Origin: Methylomonas rhizoryzae | GTDB taxonomy: Bacteria > Pseudomonadota > Gammaproteobacteria > Methylococcales > Methylomonadaceae | DNA length: 64,000 nucleotides | Direction: 5' to 3' | NCBI RefSeq assembly: GCF_008632455.1 | Contig: NZ_CP043929.1 | Coordinates: forward strand, 2,418,001-2,482,000 | In this document: positions 34,438 to 43,471 of the stretch, one piece after another | Numbering within the stretch: the first letter of the stretch is position 1 | Layout of the letters: each line of letters starts with the position of its first letter | Notes under the pieces: model-generated | The model's input: the letters and a program-made list of their open reading frames with translations, nothing else | Database searches by the model: none | What the model was told of the DNA's origin: nothing | Program-made: the position numbers and the translations under genes

Positions 34438-35832
34438 ATGATGACTAATACACTGCTGATCATCGAAGACGAAAATCTGCTCGCCGCCGAATTGGCGCGC
34501 TATTTTCGCAAAGCCGACTGGGAGGTCAGCGTGGTAGCCACGCTACAGCAAGCCGAAAATTTCTTTCGTGATCAAAGCATAGACCCGCTGGTGGTGTTAT
34601 CGGACATGAGTTTGCCGGACGGCAATGCCTTGGACTTACTGGAAAAGCTCAAACCGGAAATCGACAGCAGCGAGTGGGTGTTTTTAACCGGTTACGGTAG
34701 CGTGGCCGATTCGGTAAGAGCGGTGCGGTTAGGCGCCTACGACTTCATCGAAAAACCCTGTTCGTTGGATAGATTGAACCTCTTGGTGGAAGGTGCGGCA
34801 CGTAGCGCCCGTGCCCAGCGCCGCCTGCAGCAACAAGCCGAGTCCCAGCACGGCCACTATAAAATCGATAGCTTGATCGGCGATAGCCCGGCCATGCTGC
34901 AATTGCGGGCGATGTTGCGACAAATCGTCAAAGTACCGTTTTCCAGTTTGATCGTCAGCGGAGAAACCGGCACCGGCAAGGGCATGATAGCCCGCATCCT
35001 GCATTATTCCGGCGCGCGCGCCCAGGCCCCGCTGGTGGAAATCAATTGTGCCGCCCTGCCGCGCGAGCTGTTGGAAGCGGAATTGTTCGGTTACGAATCC
35101 GGCGCCTTCACCGGCGCCAAAAAACGCCATCGCGGCTTGTTCGAACAAGCCCATACCGGCACTTTGTTTTTGGACGAAATCGGCGAAATGGATTTGGATT
35201 TGCAAAGCAAGTTGTTGAAAGCGGTCGAAGATCTGCGCATACGCCGCTTGGGCGGCGAAACCGAAATCAGCGTCGACGTGCAAATCATCGCCGCCACTAA
35301 TTTGGACTTAGTGGAAAAAGTCAACGCCGGCTTGTTCAGACGGGATTTGTATCATCGCTTGAACGTGGTCAACGTGAAAGTACCGGCTCTACGCGAGCGC
35401 AAACAGGATTTAGAACAATTGGTGCCGCAATTCGTTGCCGAATGCAATCGCAAGTCGGCCAAATCGGTGTCGCTAATACCCGACACGGCTTGGCAATTGA
35501 TCAAACGCTACGATTGGCCCGGCAACATCCGCGAGCTGCGCAACGTACTGGAACGTTGTGTGTTGTTGGCCGCCGATAATAAATTGCCCGCCGAATGGCT
35601 GCAATTGCAAAGCCTGCAAACCCCGGGCAATCATGCTATGAGCGCGACCCAAGAAGGCTTGTTCATACCGCTGGACGGCAGCTTGAGCTTACACGAGATG
35701 GAAAAATTCATCATTCAAGAAGCCTTGAACCGCACCGATGCCAACGTTACCGCCGCGGCGCGCATGCTGGGCACCACCCGCGAGACCCTACGCTACCGCG
35801 TGCAGAAATATCATTTGAAATGTAAGTTTTAA
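34438..35832 (+). CDS. NtrC-family sigma-54 response regulator
   Basis: About 464 residues. A receiver domain (phosphoacceptor Asp about 56 in VLSDMSLPDG), a AAA+ domain with GETGTGKG, the GAFTGA sigma-54 loop and GTLFLDEIGEM, and a C-terminal Fis-type HTH (ANVTAAARMLGTTRETLRYRV). It starts a few bases after the kinase gene. A target region is suggested by sigma-54-like promoters and a palindrome between dabA and SulP. ATG 34438 is preferred to the TTG two codons earlier. Confidence 0.93.
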   Translation: MMTNTLLIIEDENLLAAELARYFRKADWEVSVVATLQQAENFFRDQSIDPLVVLSDMSLPDGNALDLLEKLKPEIDSSEWVFLTGYGSVADSVRAVRLGAYDFIEKPCSLDRLNLLVEGAARSARAQRRLQQQAESQHGHYKIDSLIGDSPAMLQLRAMLRQIVKVPFSSLIVSGETGTGKGMIARILHYSGARAQAPLVEINCAALPRELLEAELFGYESGAFTGAKKRHRGLFEQAHTGTLFLDEIGEMDLDLQSKLLKAVEDLRIRRLGGETEISVDVQIIAATNLDLVEKVNAGLFRRDLYHRLNVVNVKVPALRERKQDLEQLVPQFVAECNRKSAKSVSLIPDTAWQLIKRYDWPGNIRELRNVLERCVLLAADNKLPAEWLQLQSLQTPGNHAMSATQEGLFIPLDGSLSLHEMEKFIIQEALNRTDANVTAAARMLGTTRETLRYRVQKYHLKCKF

Positions 35833-35845
35833 AGATAGCGCCGCT

Positions 35846-36253
35846 TCAATCGCCGACGGTAAAGTCGCGCGATTCCATCATGTTTTCCAGCATGCCGAAC
35901 AAGCGCCGCGGACTGATCAAACAACCGCGTCCGTTAGCGCGCGGCATGATTTCCACGCTGATTTGCTGCTGTACCAGACGCTGCAAAATGTTGTAGACGA
36001 AATAGTCGATAGAATTCGCGACCGCCGGCAGATCGGCCCATTCCCCGCTGGCGGCTTGTTCCGCAAACCACTTGTAAGGCCATACCGGCTGAGTTTCACA
36101 ACCGTCTACTTCGCGGGTAATCCAGTTCGGCCCGTCTTTCAAACCCCACACTTCGTCGGTTTCGAATATCCGATATAAAAAATATTCCAACAAATCGTCA
36201 TCCGACATGGAAGGAATGGCGGCGATTTCATCCGTATGAGGTTCGTAGCGCAT
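35846..36253 (-). CDS. DUF2750-like protein of unknown function
   Basis: About 135 residues. DEVWGLKDGPNWITRE and TQPVWPYKWFAEQAA resemble the DUF2750 family, a small cytoplasmic group of unknown role. No signal peptide or membrane span is visible. ATG 36253 is chosen because GAGGAAG lies 5 bp upstream; the longer in-frame extension lacks support. It is convergent with the sigma-54 regulator (13 bp between stops). Confidence 0.7.
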   Translation of the reverse strand: MRYEPHTDEIAAIPSMSDDDLLEYFLYRIFETDEVWGLKDGPNWITREVDGCETQPVWPYKWFAEQAASGEWADLPAVANSIDYFVYNILQRLVQQQISVEIMPRANGRGCLISPRRLFGMLENMMESRDFTVGD

Positions 36254-36676
36254 AAGTCTTCCTCTATAAGCTTTAAAACTATCATTCAGCAAAAATTACA
36301 CCACGCTCATTAACAAGGCATAATCGATGCATCTATTTGAAATTTAAACCTATTTTTTATGTGGTTTTGAAGTATTCCCTACCAGGCCACTCGGAAATTG
36401 TCGCAAACTCCACAAGAAATGCGCGTTATTTGAGTTGAAAATAGTTCGATTCGTCGACTGATATAGCCAAGCCGCCAATATCGCCTAGGTTTCCCTCGCG
36501 CCGGCTGATTGGTAAATGCAATGGCATAGCTATTGCTCAAATACAGTCGAGGATTGCCGGCAGTTTGCTGATTAGCGCAAGTGCGAAACGGTAAGCAACA
36601 CCGGCGCGCAGTTGGCGATATTAGCTGACTGCGAAATCCTGCCCCGCTTCTATAAGACAAAAAAGAGGAACATGAC
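36254..36676. other. Intergenic region without recognised features
   Basis: 423 bp, somewhat AT-rich near 36290-36370. I see no open frame with a credible start, no tRNA and no riboswitch I can name. It should contain divergent promoters for the DUF2750-like gene and the 68-residue gene. Confidence 0.4.
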
Positions 36677-36883
36677 ATGGCTGAATTTTACGTCGAACTC
36701 AATCCGCAATCTAACGGTGATCATGTGGTGCATTTTGCCACCTGCAGTCATTTGCCCGCACAAGATACGATTCGTTACTTGGGCTCTATTTCCAATTGCG
36801 GCAGTGCCTTGAAAAAGGCCGGTCAAACATACAAACAGGTGAATGGTTGTCCTGAATGCGCAAGCGCATTTTATACGGCTTAA
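36677..36883 (+). CDS. Small CxxC protein of unknown function
   Basis: 68 residues, not recognised. Its strong AGAGGAA Shine-Dalgarno ends about 6 nt before ATG 36677, good evidence that it is translated. It has four cysteines, two in a CPEC motif near the C-terminus, and several His (HVVHFATCSH), so zinc or iron binding is possible. No signal peptide is seen. It stands alone in a region of low gene density, followed by a long inverted repeat at 36894-36969. Confidence 0.6.
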   Translation: MAEFYVELNPQSNGDHVVHFATCSHLPAQDTIRYLGSISNCGSALKKAGQTYKQVNGCPECASAFYTA

Positions 36884-36893
36884 CTAGCCCGAA

Positions 36894-36969
36894 ATTTACG
36901 TCCGATTTTTAATGCGCTCAACCCCGGCTACCCGGATTTGTAACTGCTAAACCAAAATCGGACGTAAAT
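36894..36969. terminator. Perfect 16-bp inverted repeat between convergent genes
   Basis: ATTTACGTCCGATTTT at 36894-36909 and its exact complement at 36954-36969 enclose a 44-nt loop. It follows the 68-residue gene and precedes the 3' end of the PepSY gene (37025). It could be a bidirectional terminator, but the long loop is unusual for one. An integron attC identity was considered and not supported. Confidence 0.45.
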
Positions 36970-37024
36970 GACTAACCGGCCCGACTCGATTGCATCCAGC
37001 CTGCTTTCAAAACGGTGAATTGAG

Positions 37025-37546
37025 TTAACGCTTTTCGTCGGACTCTTCGCCAACTTCCCATTCCTCGACAGCAACTTCAATGATTTTACCGCTGGCAGCA
37101 TCCACTTCCACCTTGGTTTCCATGCCTTTGCTGTCCAAAATGTCGAACTCGTAAGAGGACGACCCGTTTTCCTCCACCTCGTATTCAACTTCCTCGACTT
37201 TACCCGGATAAGCTTTCAACGCAATGGCCATAGCCTCTTGCTCGCCAATCTTAAGATTCTTTTTAAATGCCGGTGAATTGGGATCGCTGACCTCGCTTTC
37301 GGTCTCGGTAATTTTTCCACTGTCGGCAGCGCAGATAAATTCCCATTCGTTGCCGTCGGCGTCGCGCAATTCCAATTCATAAGCACCTTTACCGCCTGTA
37401 ACGAGTTTTTCCAGTTTAAGCAAGCTTCCGGACTTGGTTTTCTGAACAGCCTTGATACATGCTTCGAGCGCGTCACCGCTAGCGAACACATCAACAGTCA
37501 ATGCCGAACCCAGGGTGATTGCACCCATCAATAATGCTTTATTCAT
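37025..37546 (-). CDS. Exported PepSY-domain protein
   Basis: 173 residues. A Sec signal peptide (MNKALLMGAITLGSALTVDVFA) is followed by two PepSY-like repeats of the pattern 'EAMAIALKAYPGKVEEVEYE ... YEFDILDSKGMETKVEVDAASGKIIEV'. PepSY domains are periplasmic and often modulate proteases or bind ligands. The mature protein is very acidic (long Glu runs near the C-terminus), so metal binding is possible. ATG 37546 has AGGAG 7 nt upstream. It follows the LuxR-type regulator on the same strand, 47 bp away. Confidence 0.85.
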   Translation of the reverse strand: MNKALLMGAITLGSALTVDVFASGDALEACIKAVQKTKSGSLLKLEKLVTGGKGAYELELRDADGNEWEFICAADSGKITETESEVSDPNSPAFKKNLKIGEQEAMAIALKAYPGKVEEVEYEVEENGSSSYEFDILDSKGMETKVEVDAASGKIIEVAVEEWEVGEESDEKR

Positions 37547-37593
37547 GACGAGTCTCCTATAAAGAAAAAGGAAAAATTCCTGTTTTTCGGGAA

Positions 37594-38229
37594 TCATACC
37601 TGCTTGTCGCTTATCAAGCCATGAGTTTTTGCGAATTGCCGCATGTCCGGCTTGGTTTCCAGCCCTAATTTAATTTTGATTTGAGTCTGGCAGTTTGAAA
37701 CCGTTTTACGACTGATCTGCAAAAACTCGGCAATCTGTTGCAAGGAGCATCCATCGGCCAACATGCAAAACACATCGAATTCTCTGGAGCTTAAGCATTC
37801 GAACGGCAGCAATAAGCGCTTGATCTGCCTAACGGCCAAAGGCTGGGCAATGCTATGGTCGACATGCAAACGCTGCCGAGCAACGGTTTCTTTGACCAGC
37901 ATAAATTCGGTCAGGCTTTTTTCACCATTAAGCAAGGCATATACGCCTGGCCTTAAAAACCATAACGCGTCAGCTATCGGGTTCGACAGCACCACCGCGA
38001 TTGCGCATTCGGGCCGCAATGCGCGGCATTGATCTATATAGTCTATTGACTGTGCTTGATCCCGGCTGGACAACAGTAGCAAATCCACGCAATGCGTGGA
38101 ATACTCTCTCAAATCGAACCGCTCCATCACTTTGACGACCAAACCGGCAGGTAGGAAATCGTTAACTGTCAGGCCGATTTCCGCCAAAGCTTCACCTACC
38201 ACTAACAAATCCACATGCAAATTTTCCAA
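37594..38229 (-). CDS. LuxR-type regulator with degenerate receiver domain
   Basis: 211 residues. The C-terminus (about 145-205) is a LuxR/NarL helix-turn-helix (LSSREFDVFCMLADGCSLQQIAEFL, then RKTVSNCQTQIKIKLGL). The N-terminal 125 residues follow the receiver pattern, but the phosphoacceptor aspartate is missing: the expected site reads VDLLLLSSRDQ. It is probably phosphorylation-independent or controlled by another partner. It lies upstream of the PepSY gene and may regulate it. No kinase is encoded beside it. Confidence 0.8.
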   Translation of the reverse strand: MENLHVDLLVVGEALAEIGLTVNDFLPAGLVVKVMERFDLREYSTHCVDLLLLSSRDQAQSIDYIDQCRALRPECAIAVVLSNPIADALWFLRPGVYALLNGEKSLTEFMLVKETVARQRLHVDHSIAQPLAVRQIKRLLLPFECLSSREFDVFCMLADGCSLQQIAEFLQISRKTVSNCQTQIKIKLGLETKPDMRQFAKTHGLISDKQV

Positions 38230-38454
38230 GATGCTTTCTCCGCCATGACTTGGAATAAGATTGTATCCGCTCGTGTCTTGCGTTTAACCAATCGGTACTG
38301 CAGAAATCAGCAATAACGCGGAAACCAGCCGTTGGCTGCGACAAAAAAGTTCGATCGCTTCAAAACCCTTTAGCTTTCAAGCCGGCGCGATATATTGATA
38401 GAATTAGCTTATTTACTAGTTAAGCCTGCACCCGGCTACAAAATGGAGGTATTG

Positions 38455-40452
38455 ATGCACGGCCTTGCGGCTAGAGGCAGTTTGATTTTGCTATTGGCCA
38501 TCTTATCCTTAAACTGTAGCGGTCCGGTTGCTCGCGTCTCCGAGGAGTTTGTACCGGAAGTCCCCTTGCGAAACGGTGAATTACCGCTTACAGCCTTCGC
38601 CGCTTTACCGTTGATCCAGAATTTAGCGCTATCTCCAAGCGGAGACTACACCGCATTTATTCAAAACACCGAAGGCCATAGCGCATTAGTGACCCAAGAT
38701 CGCAGCGGCCGTAACTCGTGCGTGGTATTGAGCACCGATAACGACAAATACCACATCCGCGGCTTTACCTGGGTCAATGATCGGCGCCTGTTAGTCAGCG
38801 TCTGGTATCCGGACCACGCTGCCGATCTAAAATTTATCCAAACCCGAATGTTTGCCGTCAACCTCGACGGCAGCGAGCTGAAAAGCGATTTAGTAGAAAT
38901 CAACATCCCCTCGTTCGCCGGCAGATTTCACATTCCTCAATTTCAAGACACGTATGCGCTGATTCCGAAAGACGACCGCCATATTTTACTGGCACTGGAC
39001 CAACGGCAACCCGGCGCTCCCGACATGTACCGCCTGGACGTTTACAGCGGCGAGCGGAAAACCGTAGCCGGCAATCCCGGGTTTGTACGGCGCTGGCTAG
39101 CGGATTTACAAGGCCGTGTCCGTATCGGCATCGGCATTGTCGGCAGCAAAACCATGCGCGTCGTGCATAGAACCAACGACGAAAGCGACTGGCAAACCTT
39201 GTTCGAATTCGACGCCCTAAGCGGCGATGCCATCGCTCCGCTAGGTTTCGATGAAAATCCCGAGGCCTTGTACGTAACCAAACAGCATCAAGGCAAAGCT
39301 GCCGTATTCAAAATGCGGGTGTCTGCCCCCCAGTCTGCTATGGAACTTGTCTATGCCGATAGCAAATACGACGTTAATGGCATATTGGTTTACTCCGCGG
39401 CCGGCTATCAAGTATTGGGCATTCGCTACACGGCGGACACCGAGAAAACTGTTTATTGGCATCCGCATGCCGGCCATCTGCAAACCGCCATCGACACAGC
39501 CCTGCCCGATCGGGAAAATACCATCATCAGCAGCGCCGGATCTCAACACATCCTGGTATCCTCCAGCGCCGCGCAGGCGCCCGGCTATTACTGGCTGGAT
39601 TCCGGCAACAACAGAATGGGTAAGCTGATAGACGCCTATCCCTTATTGTCCGGGCAAACCCTGGCCCAATCTCAATCGGTGCATTTCAAAACCCGGGATG
39701 GTCTGGAATTGGAGGGATATTTAACCCGACCGACGCGAATTAACGCCGTCAGCCCTGCCATCGTCTTTCCGCACGGCGGCCCTTGGTCTAGGGACAGCCA
39801 CGGCTTCGACATTTGGACGCAATTTTTTGCAAACCGGGGCTGGACGGTATTGCAGTTGAATTTTCGCGGCTCGGCCGGTTACGGCCGCGAGTTCGAAAGT
39901 GCCGGCTTTCGGCGTTGGGGCCTGGCAATGCAAGACGACATTAGCGACGGCGTGCATTGGCTGCTGGAGCAAGGTCTGGCAACGCCCGGCAGGATTTGTA
40001 TCGTAGGTGCCAGCTACGGCGGTTACGCCGCGCTGATGGGCGCAATCAAAACATCCGAATTATACCAATGCGCGATCAGTTTCGCCCCGGTTACCGATTT
40101 GCGGCACTTAATCGAGGAATGGAGCGACATGCGTTGGCAGGATCACCGCTTACGTTCCGAGCAGGCCGAACATGCGTTGGGCCGTTGGTGGTCCGACCGA
40201 ACCCGCTTGAAAGAAACCTCTCCGCTGGAACAAGCAAGCCGCATGCGCACCCCGCTTTTGTTGGCGCACGGCGCCGACGATTGGACCGTGCATGTCGGGC
40301 ATTCGCGAGACATGGTCGATGCATTGGAAAGCGCCGGTTTCAAGGATCTGGTCTATCTGGAGTTAAGTCAAGGCGATCATTATTTAAGCCGCGAAGCCGA
40401 CCGTACCCGCTTTTTCTCCGAAATGGATAAATTTTTACATCGTTTCAATTAG
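38455..40452 (+). CDS. Exported S9-family prolyl oligopeptidase-like peptidase
   Basis: 665 residues. A predicted N-terminal beta-propeller (about 60-400) is followed by an alpha/beta-hydrolase domain. Catalytic residues are clear: Ser520 in GASYGGYAA, Asp in GADDWTVHVGHS and His in GDHYLSR. The PHGGPWSRD and NFRGSAGYG oxyanion regions are typical of the acylaminoacyl-peptidase branch. ATG 38455 is chosen because GGAGG lies 5 bp upstream. The start of the protein (LILLLAILSLNCSG) looks like a signal peptide, with Cys21 possibly lipidated although the lipobox is imperfect. It likely acts on periplasmic peptides and appears monocistronic. Confidence 0.9.
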   Translation: MHGLAARGSLILLLAILSLNCSGPVARVSEEFVPEVPLRNGELPLTAFAALPLIQNLALSPSGDYTAFIQNTEGHSALVTQDRSGRNSCVVLSTDNDKYHIRGFTWVNDRRLLVSVWYPDHAADLKFIQTRMFAVNLDGSELKSDLVEINIPSFAGRFHIPQFQDTYALIPKDDRHILLALDQRQPGAPDMYRLDVYSGERKTVAGNPGFVRRWLADLQGRVRIGIGIVGSKTMRVVHRTNDESDWQTLFEFDALSGDAIAPLGFDENPEALYVTKQHQGKAAVFKMRVSAPQSAMELVYADSKYDVNGILVYSAAGYQVLGIRYTADTEKTVYWHPHAGHLQTAIDTALPDRENTIISSAGSQHILVSSSAAQAPGYYWLDSGNNRMGKLIDAYPLLSGQTLAQSQSVHFKTRDGLELEGYLTRPTRINAVSPAIVFPHGGPWSRDSHGFDIWTQFFANRGWTVLQLNFRGSAGYGREFESAGFRRWGLAMQDDISDGVHWLLEQGLATPGRICIVGASYGGYAALMGAIKTSELYQCAISFAPVTDLRHLIEEWSDMRWQDHRLRSEQAEHALGRWWSDRTRLKETSPLEQASRMRTPLLLAHGADDWTVHVGHSRDMVDALESAGFKDLVYLELSQGDHYLSREADRTRFFSEMDKFLHRFN

Positions 40453-40802
40453 GGGCTAATGCCGAACTCTAAAAAGGATATGCCTGCGCAAAGATACGCG
40501 AGTTTAATCGTCTCCGCTGCCCGCATTGACCGGCGGCCTAAAATTTTCGCCGGCTATTTCGCCAAGCGCCAAATCAATACCGGTCAAATTCCTACTGCCT
40601 GCGCAGAAACCATAGCGCCCATAAACTCATCAATTCCATCGCCTCTATCCGGCGAACACGGAAAAATTATATTTAAACCATAAGCTTATATTAAGTCCGG
40701 CACTATAAGTCATCCTCGGCAAATAAAATTCGAGCTGATTTTTTAACCCGACTATTGGATAATGGGTAGTGTTTTCAGCTTTTGAATCAGGTAAATAGTT
40801 AG
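40453..40802. other. Intergenic region upstream of fabA
   Basis: 350 bp. An open frame at 40459-40683 has no ribosome-binding site and no recognisable content and is left out. The stretch from about 40700 should hold the fabA promoter; I see only a weak GGATAAT -10-like element near 40757. Confidence 0.35.
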
Positions 40803-41318
40803 ATGGAGAAACAGCATAGTTTCACGCGCGACCAATTATTGATGTCCGGCCGCGGCGAATTGTACGGCCCGACCAACGCGCAACTGCCCATGCCGCCGAT
40901 GCTGATGATGGATCGCATCATCCATATTTCCGACGAAGGCGGCAAATACGGCAAAGGTGAAATTATTGCTGAACTGGATATCAAACCCGATCTGTGGTTC
41001 TTCGATTGCCATTTTCTCGGTGATCCGGTGATGCCCGGTTGTCTCGGCCTGGATGCGATGTGGCAACTGATCGGCTTCTATTTGTGCTGGATGGGCGGCC
41101 CCGGCAAAGGTAGAGCGCTAGGCTGCGGAGAAGTTAAATTCACCGGTCAAGTGCTGCCCAGCGCACAAAAAGTAACGTACAAAATCGATTTGAAACGGGT
41201 GATTTTGCGCAAGTTGGTCATGGGGATAGCCGACGCCACCATGGATGTCGACGGCAAACTGATCTACGAGGCCACGGACTTACGCGTCGGACTGTTCACC
41301 TCTACACAAGACTTTTGA
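40803..41318 (+). CDS. fabA: 3-hydroxydecanoyl-ACP dehydratase/isomerase FabA
   Basis: 171 residues, the standard length. It dehydrates 3-hydroxydecanoyl-ACP and isomerises trans-2- to cis-3-decenoyl-ACP, introducing the double bond of anaerobic unsaturated fatty-acid synthesis. Catalytic His70 and Asp84 are present in FDCHFLGDPVMPGCLGLD. fabB starts 11 bp downstream, the fabAB operon found in many gammaproteobacteria. The Shine-Dalgarno is weak. Confidence 0.97.
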   Translation: MEKQHSFTRDQLLMSGRGELYGPTNAQLPMPPMLMMDRIIHISDEGGKYGKGEIIAELDIKPDLWFFDCHFLGDPVMPGCLGLDAMWQLIGFYLCWMGGPGKGRALGCGEVKFTGQVLPSAQKVTYKIDLKRVILRKLVMGIADATMDVDGKLIYEATDLRVGLFTSTQDF

Positions 41319-41329
41319 GGATACACCTT

Positions 41330-42550
41330 ATGAGACGCGCGGTTGTAACTGGCTTAGGTATAGTCTCCAGCATCGGCAATAATCGCGACGAGGTAATCGA
41401 TTCGTTGCGCAACGGCCGTTCCGGCATAGTCCATGCCGACATATACCGGGAAATGGGCTTTCGCAGCCATGTGCACGGGCCGATCAATCTCGATTTGGAT
41501 GCGGCGATAGACCGCAAAATCAAACGCTTCATGGGCGACGGCGCCGCCTACAACTATCTGGCCATGGAACAAGCCATTGCCGATTCCGGGCTTGCCGAAA
41601 GCGAAGTCTCCAACATTCGCACCGGCTTGGTGATGGGGTCCGGTGGCCCGTCCACCTCCAATTTAGTGGATGCGGCGGACATTTTGCGTTCCAAAGGCGT
41701 CAAGAAAGTCGGGCCGTACATGGTGACTCGCGCCATGTCCAGCACCAATACCGCTTGTCTGGCAACCCCTTTTAAAATCAAGGGCGTCAATTACAGCATC
41801 AGCTCGGCCTGTGCCACCAGCGCGCATTGCATAGGGCACGCGATGGAGCTGATTCAGCTCAACAAACAAGACGTGGTGTTTGCCGGCGGCGGCGAAGAAT
41901 TGCATTGGACCATGTCGGTATTGTTCGACGCGATGGGAGCTTTGTCGTCTAAATACAACGACACGCCGGAAACCGCTTCCCGCCCATATGACGCCAGCCG
42001 CGACGGCTTCGTGATCTCGGGCGGCGGCGGCGTTTTGGTGATCGAAGAACTCGAACACGCCAAAGCCCGCGGCGCCAAAATTTACGCGGAACTGGTCGGC
42101 TACGGCGCCACCTCGGACGGATACGATATGGTGCAACCTTCCGGGGAAGGCGCGATTCGCTGCATGCAAATGGCAATGTCAACCGTATCGGACCCGATCG
42201 ATTACATCAACGCACATGGCACCAGCACCCCAGTGGGCGATATGCGCGAATTGGAAGCGTTGCGGGCGGTCTTTGGAGCTGGCGACGTGCCGGCGGTCAG
42301 TTCGACCAAATCCCTGACAGGCCACGCGCTTGGCGCCGCCGGGGTTAACGAAGCGATTTATTCCTTGCTGATGATGCAGGAAAACTTTTTAAGCGCTTCC
42401 GCGAACATCACCGAATTGGATTCCGAAGCCAACGGCATTCCTATCGTGCGCGAATACCGCGAAAACGCCAGGCTAAACACCGTGATGTCCAACAGCTTCG
42501 GTTTCGGCGGCACCAACGCCACCCTGATATTTCAGCGTTATAACGGTTAA
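41330..42550 (+). CDS. fabB: 3-oxoacyl-ACP synthase I FabB
   Basis: 406 residues. It condenses acyl-ACP with malonyl-ACP and elongates the cis-3-decenoyl intermediate made by FabA. The Cys-His-His triad is visible: Cys in SISSACATSAH, His in NAHGTSTPVGD and His in KSLTGHALGAAG. ATG 41330 follows GAGGAT by 7 nt and gives the canonical MRRAVVTGLG start; an earlier in-frame codon at 41315 is rejected. Confidence 0.96.
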   Translation: MRRAVVTGLGIVSSIGNNRDEVIDSLRNGRSGIVHADIYREMGFRSHVHGPINLDLDAAIDRKIKRFMGDGAAYNYLAMEQAIADSGLAESEVSNIRTGLVMGSGGPSTSNLVDAADILRSKGVKKVGPYMVTRAMSSTNTACLATPFKIKGVNYSISSACATSAHCIGHAMELIQLNKQDVVFAGGGEELHWTMSVLFDAMGALSSKYNDTPETASRPYDASRDGFVISGGGGVLVIEELEHAKARGAKIYAELVGYGATSDGYDMVQPSGEGAIRCMQMAMSTVSDPIDYINAHGTSTPVGDMRELEALRAVFGAGDVPAVSSTKSLTGHALGAAGVNEAIYSLLMMQENFLSASANITELDSEANGIPIVREYRENARLNTVMSNSFGFGGTNATLIFQRYNG

Positions 42551-42595
42551 CCCTTGTCGGCCGGATTTTCGTTCCGGCCGCCCTACTCTGCCAGC

Positions 42596-43453
42596 ATGAG
42601 CGAACTCGAACAAAAATCCCGCACCCAGTTCAACAAACTGCAAAAACGCCTGAGACGCAACGTCGGCGAAGCCATAGCCGATTACAACATGATAGAAGAC
42701 GGCGACAAGGTGATGGTGTGTTTGTCCGGCGGCAAAGACTCTTACACGATGCTGGACGTTCTGTTGAATTTACAGAAAACCGCGCCGGTCAGTTTCGAGA
42801 TCATCGCCGTCAATCTGGATCAAAAACAGCCGGGTTTTCCTGAGCACGTGTTGCCGGAATATCTTAGCGCCATCGGCGTGCCGTTTCACATCATCGAACA
42901 CGACACCTACAGCATCGTCAAAAGAATCATTCCGGAAGGTAAAACCACCTGCAGCCTTTGTTCCAGATTGCGGCGAGGTACCTTATACGGATTCGCGAAA
43001 CAACATGAGGTTACTAAAATCGCGCTGGGCCACCACCGCGAGGACATCATGGAAACCTTTTTCCTGAACATGTTTTATGCAGGAAAATTAAAGGCCATGC
43101 CGCCCAAACTGCTTAGCGACGACAAACAAAACATCGTGATTCGGCCCTTAGCCTACTGCCGGGAAAAAGACATCAACCGCTTTGCCGCGTTTAAGAAATT
43201 TCCTATCATTCCGTGCAATTTATGCGGCTCGCAGGAAAACTTGCAGCGCACCGCGATGAAACACATGCTGGCGCAATGGGATAAACAATTTCCGGGCCGG
43301 TTGGAAACGATTTTTGCCAGCCTGCAAAATATCGCCCCATCGCAAATGTTAGATACCGGCTTATTCGACTTCGCCGGCCTGTCAGTCGACCCGGATTTTG
43401 CGGCGCTACGCATTCCGTCGGACGAACCCGGCCTGGACATACTAGAACGCTAA
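42596..43453 (+). CDS. ttcA: tRNA 2-thiocytidine synthetase TtcA
   Basis: 285 residues. It thiolates cytidine 32 of certain tRNAs using ATP and an iron-sulfur cluster. The PP-loop motif LSGGKDSYTM and the CSLC and later CNLCGS cysteine pairs are present. ATG 42596 gives the typical MSELEQKSRTQFNKLQKRLR-type start. It lies 45 bp after fabB and 18 bp before galE, probably cotranscribed. Confidence 0.95.
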   Translation: MSELEQKSRTQFNKLQKRLRRNVGEAIADYNMIEDGDKVMVCLSGGKDSYTMLDVLLNLQKTAPVSFEIIAVNLDQKQPGFPEHVLPEYLSAIGVPFHIIEHDTYSIVKRIIPEGKTTCSLCSRLRRGTLYGFAKQHEVTKIALGHHREDIMETFFLNMFYAGKLKAMPPKLLSDDKQNIVIRPLAYCREKDINRFAAFKKFPIIPCNLCGSQENLQRTAMKHMLAQWDKQFPGRLETIFASLQNIAPSQMLDTGLFDFAGLSVDPDFAALRIPSDEPGLDILER

Positions 43454-43471
43454 CAACCATGGGCATCCGCA

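Noticed and set aside
36876..37028. Integron attC site around the 16-bp inverted repeat
   Set aside because: One side resembles the inverse core site, but no matching GTTRRRY core was found at the other end and there is no integrase.
40459..40683. 74-codon frame after the S9 peptidase
   Set aside because: No ribosome-binding site, no recognisable content.
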